Source: Rothia endophytica (GTDB lineage Bacteria; Actinomycetota; Actinomycetes; Actinomycetales; Micrococcaceae). From it: a stretch of 64,000 nucleotides of DNA. This document shows, piece by piece, positions 62,899 to 64,000 of this stretch (position 1 is its first letter; the number at the start of each line of letters is the position of its first letter). The notes beneath the pieces were generated by a model. It was not told the origin of the DNA, searched no databases, and saw nothing but the letters and a program-made list of their open reading frames with translations. The stretch spans positions 1 to 64,000 of the forward strand of contig NZ_CAKMSJ010000007.1 in NCBI RefSeq assembly GCF_928381505.1, in the 5' to 3' direction. The translations under genes and the position numbers were made by a program.

Positions 62899-63087
62899 GT
62901 GCCCAGAAAAAGACCCCTGAGAGGGAACGACGCCCGCCAATAGGAGGGCCGGAGAAGTAGGCAATCACGTGTTTATCATTCATGGATAGGCAAGTCGATA
63001 AAAACTGGGTAAGCTGTAGTTTTTGTATGTCCGGTTACTTTTTGGGGCGTTGCCAGGCACAGTCCCAACAGGATTGAAAGCGAAACC

Positions 63088-64000
63088 ATGTCACCACAAG
63101 CTATTGGGTTTGCCCTCCTCATTCTCGGTGTAGCCCTGCTCATCGGAAAGATGGTACGCGTGAAAGTTGGGTGGGTGCAATCCCTCTTCCTGCCCAGCTC
63201 CATCATCGCGGGCCTGCTCCTGCTCCTTCTCGGCCCACAGGTTCTTGGCCGTTTTGATGGGCCCTGGGGCGAAAATGGGTTGTTTAACGACACCATGATT
63301 ACTGTCTGGCGCTCCCTGCCAGGTCTGCTCATTAGCGTCATCTTTGCCACCATGTTCCTGGGGCAAGAACTTCCCAGCCCCAAACGCGCCGTGAAACTTG
63401 CAGGCCCTCAGCTCTCCTTGGGTGTTGCTCTTGGCTCCGGTCAATATGTAGTGGGCTTGCTCCTGGCTGCTTTGGTATTGGTGCCCTTCTTCGCAGCATC
63501 CCCCATGACCGGTGCCCTCATCGAAATTGCTTTTGAAGGCGGCCACGGCACCGCCGCAGGTATGCGCGGGGTGATGGAAGATCTGGGCTTTGGTGACGGC
63601 GCTGACCTAGCCGTTGGTCTGGCAACCGTGGGTATCGTCGGCGGTGTGGTTATCGGCATCGCCCTTATTAACTGGGGTGTACGCACCGGTAAAACCGAGA
63701 TTCTCAAGGGCAACGCCAAAATGTCTATTGCTGAGCAGAAGGGTCTTTTCCGCGAGGACGAGCACTACTCTGCAGGTACCATGACTAGCCGCCCGGCGTC
63801 CGTAGAGCCCCTGTCTTTGCATATGGCTGTCATGTCTCTTGCCATCCTGGTCGGCTGGCTTATTCTTGAGGGTCTCCGCTGGATTGAACAGCAGACCTAC
63901 GCCTCGGTCATGCTCGATGACAACACTCCCCTTGAAATCTTTGCCTATGTCCCCCTCTTTCCCATGGCTCTGCTGGGTGGTGTTATTGTGCAGATGGGAG
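63088..64000 (+). CDS. Sodium/glutamate symporter family protein (GltS-like), cut at the window edge
   Basis: 304 codons are visible and open at the right edge. A multi-pass protein: MSPQAIGFALLILGVALLIG, LFLPSSIIAGLLLLLLG, LLISVIFATMFLG, and the family hallmark IEIAFEGGHGTAAGMRGVME in the first re-entrant region. GltS imports glutamate with sodium; the conserved GGHGTA supports the family, but the substrate is inferred. RBS GAAAG lies 8 nt before the ATG. The second inverted repeat lies outside the window. Confidence 0.88.
   Translation, partial: MSPQAIGFALLILGVALLIGKMVRVKVGWVQSLFLPSSIIAGLLLLLLGPQVLGRFDGPWGENGLFNDTMITVWRSLPGLLISVIFATMFLGQELPSPKRAVKLAGPQLSLGVALGSGQYVVGLLLAALVLVPFFAASPMTGALIEIAFEGGHGTAAGMRGVMEDLGFGDGADLAVGLATVGIVGGVVIGIALINWGVRTGKTEILKGNAKMSIAEQKGLFREDEHYSAGTMTSRPASVEPLSLHMAVMSLAILVGWLILEGLRWIEQQTYASVMLDDNTPLEIFAYVPLFPMALLGGVIVQMG

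Overview
The window is about 64 kb around the replication origin of an actinobacterial chromosome. The run trxB-trxA-parB-parA-rsmG-jag-yidC-yidD-rnpA-rpmH | dnaA-dnaN-recF-dciA-gyrB-gyrA-DUF3566-tRNA-Ile-DLW39-tRNA-Ala is the classical actinobacterial oriC neighbourhood. Protein style, moderate GC and many GTG/TTG starts fit Micrococcaceae. I infer a Rothia-like oral or airway bacterium, but the genus is a guess from the sequence alone.

Layout. 1-8.7 kb: a frameshifted flavin monooxygenase gene, a two-component system, a YetF-type membrane protein overlapping hemD, a DNA-alkylation-repair protein, and dnaB, whose Walker A motif is split by an intein with the hallmarks of class 3. 8.8-15.5 kb: a two-gene membrane-protein operon cut open by a composite transposon. 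Two near-identical 892-bp IS5-type elements in direct orientation flank a Tn916-derived segment (tet(M), orf13, truncated orf14), with a 3-bp target duplication (ACT). 15.6-21.6 kb: iron uptake genes (siderophore-interacting protein and lipoprotein with a palindromic DtxR/IdeR-like operator), glycerate kinase, a Gdx/SugE-type SMR exporter behind a guanidine-III riboswitch, and a DUF418 protein. 21.7-23.6 kb: rpsF-ssb-rpsR-rplI. 23.8-31.5 kb: a TM2 protein, a single-pass surface protein, and a six-gene cluster of two paralogous ABC ATPase/permease cassettes plus a sensor kinase and response regulator. 31.6-38.2 kb: CCA transferase divergent from nudix-murJ-pseudokinase-trxB-trxA. 38.3-40.2 kb: small accessory genes between parS sites. 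40.3-57.2 kb: the parAB/oriC/gyrase core. 57.4-64 kb: tRNA-Ile, the 38-aa DLW-39 peptide, and a tRNA-Ala/5S rRNA/terminator unit that recurs almost identically 5,021 bp downstream. Between the two copies lie a PiT phosphate transporter, a 577-aa protein I do not recognise and a decayed AAA ATPase. A GltS-type symporter runs off the right edge.

How it fits together. Origin, segregation (parS sites inside parA and parB), gyrase and the secretion/RNase P operon form the housekeeping core. Two resistance traits are layered on it: mobile tet(M) with a shortened leader region, and a GyrA leucine at the position equivalent to E. coli Ser83, the classic fluoroquinolone-resistance substitution. The most interesting items are the composite tet(M) transposon with a reconstructable target gene, the class 3 intein with a cysteine-rich insertion, the guanidine-III riboswitch, the GyrA leucine, the duplicated tRNA-Ala/5S unit, and recF with an apparent CTG start.
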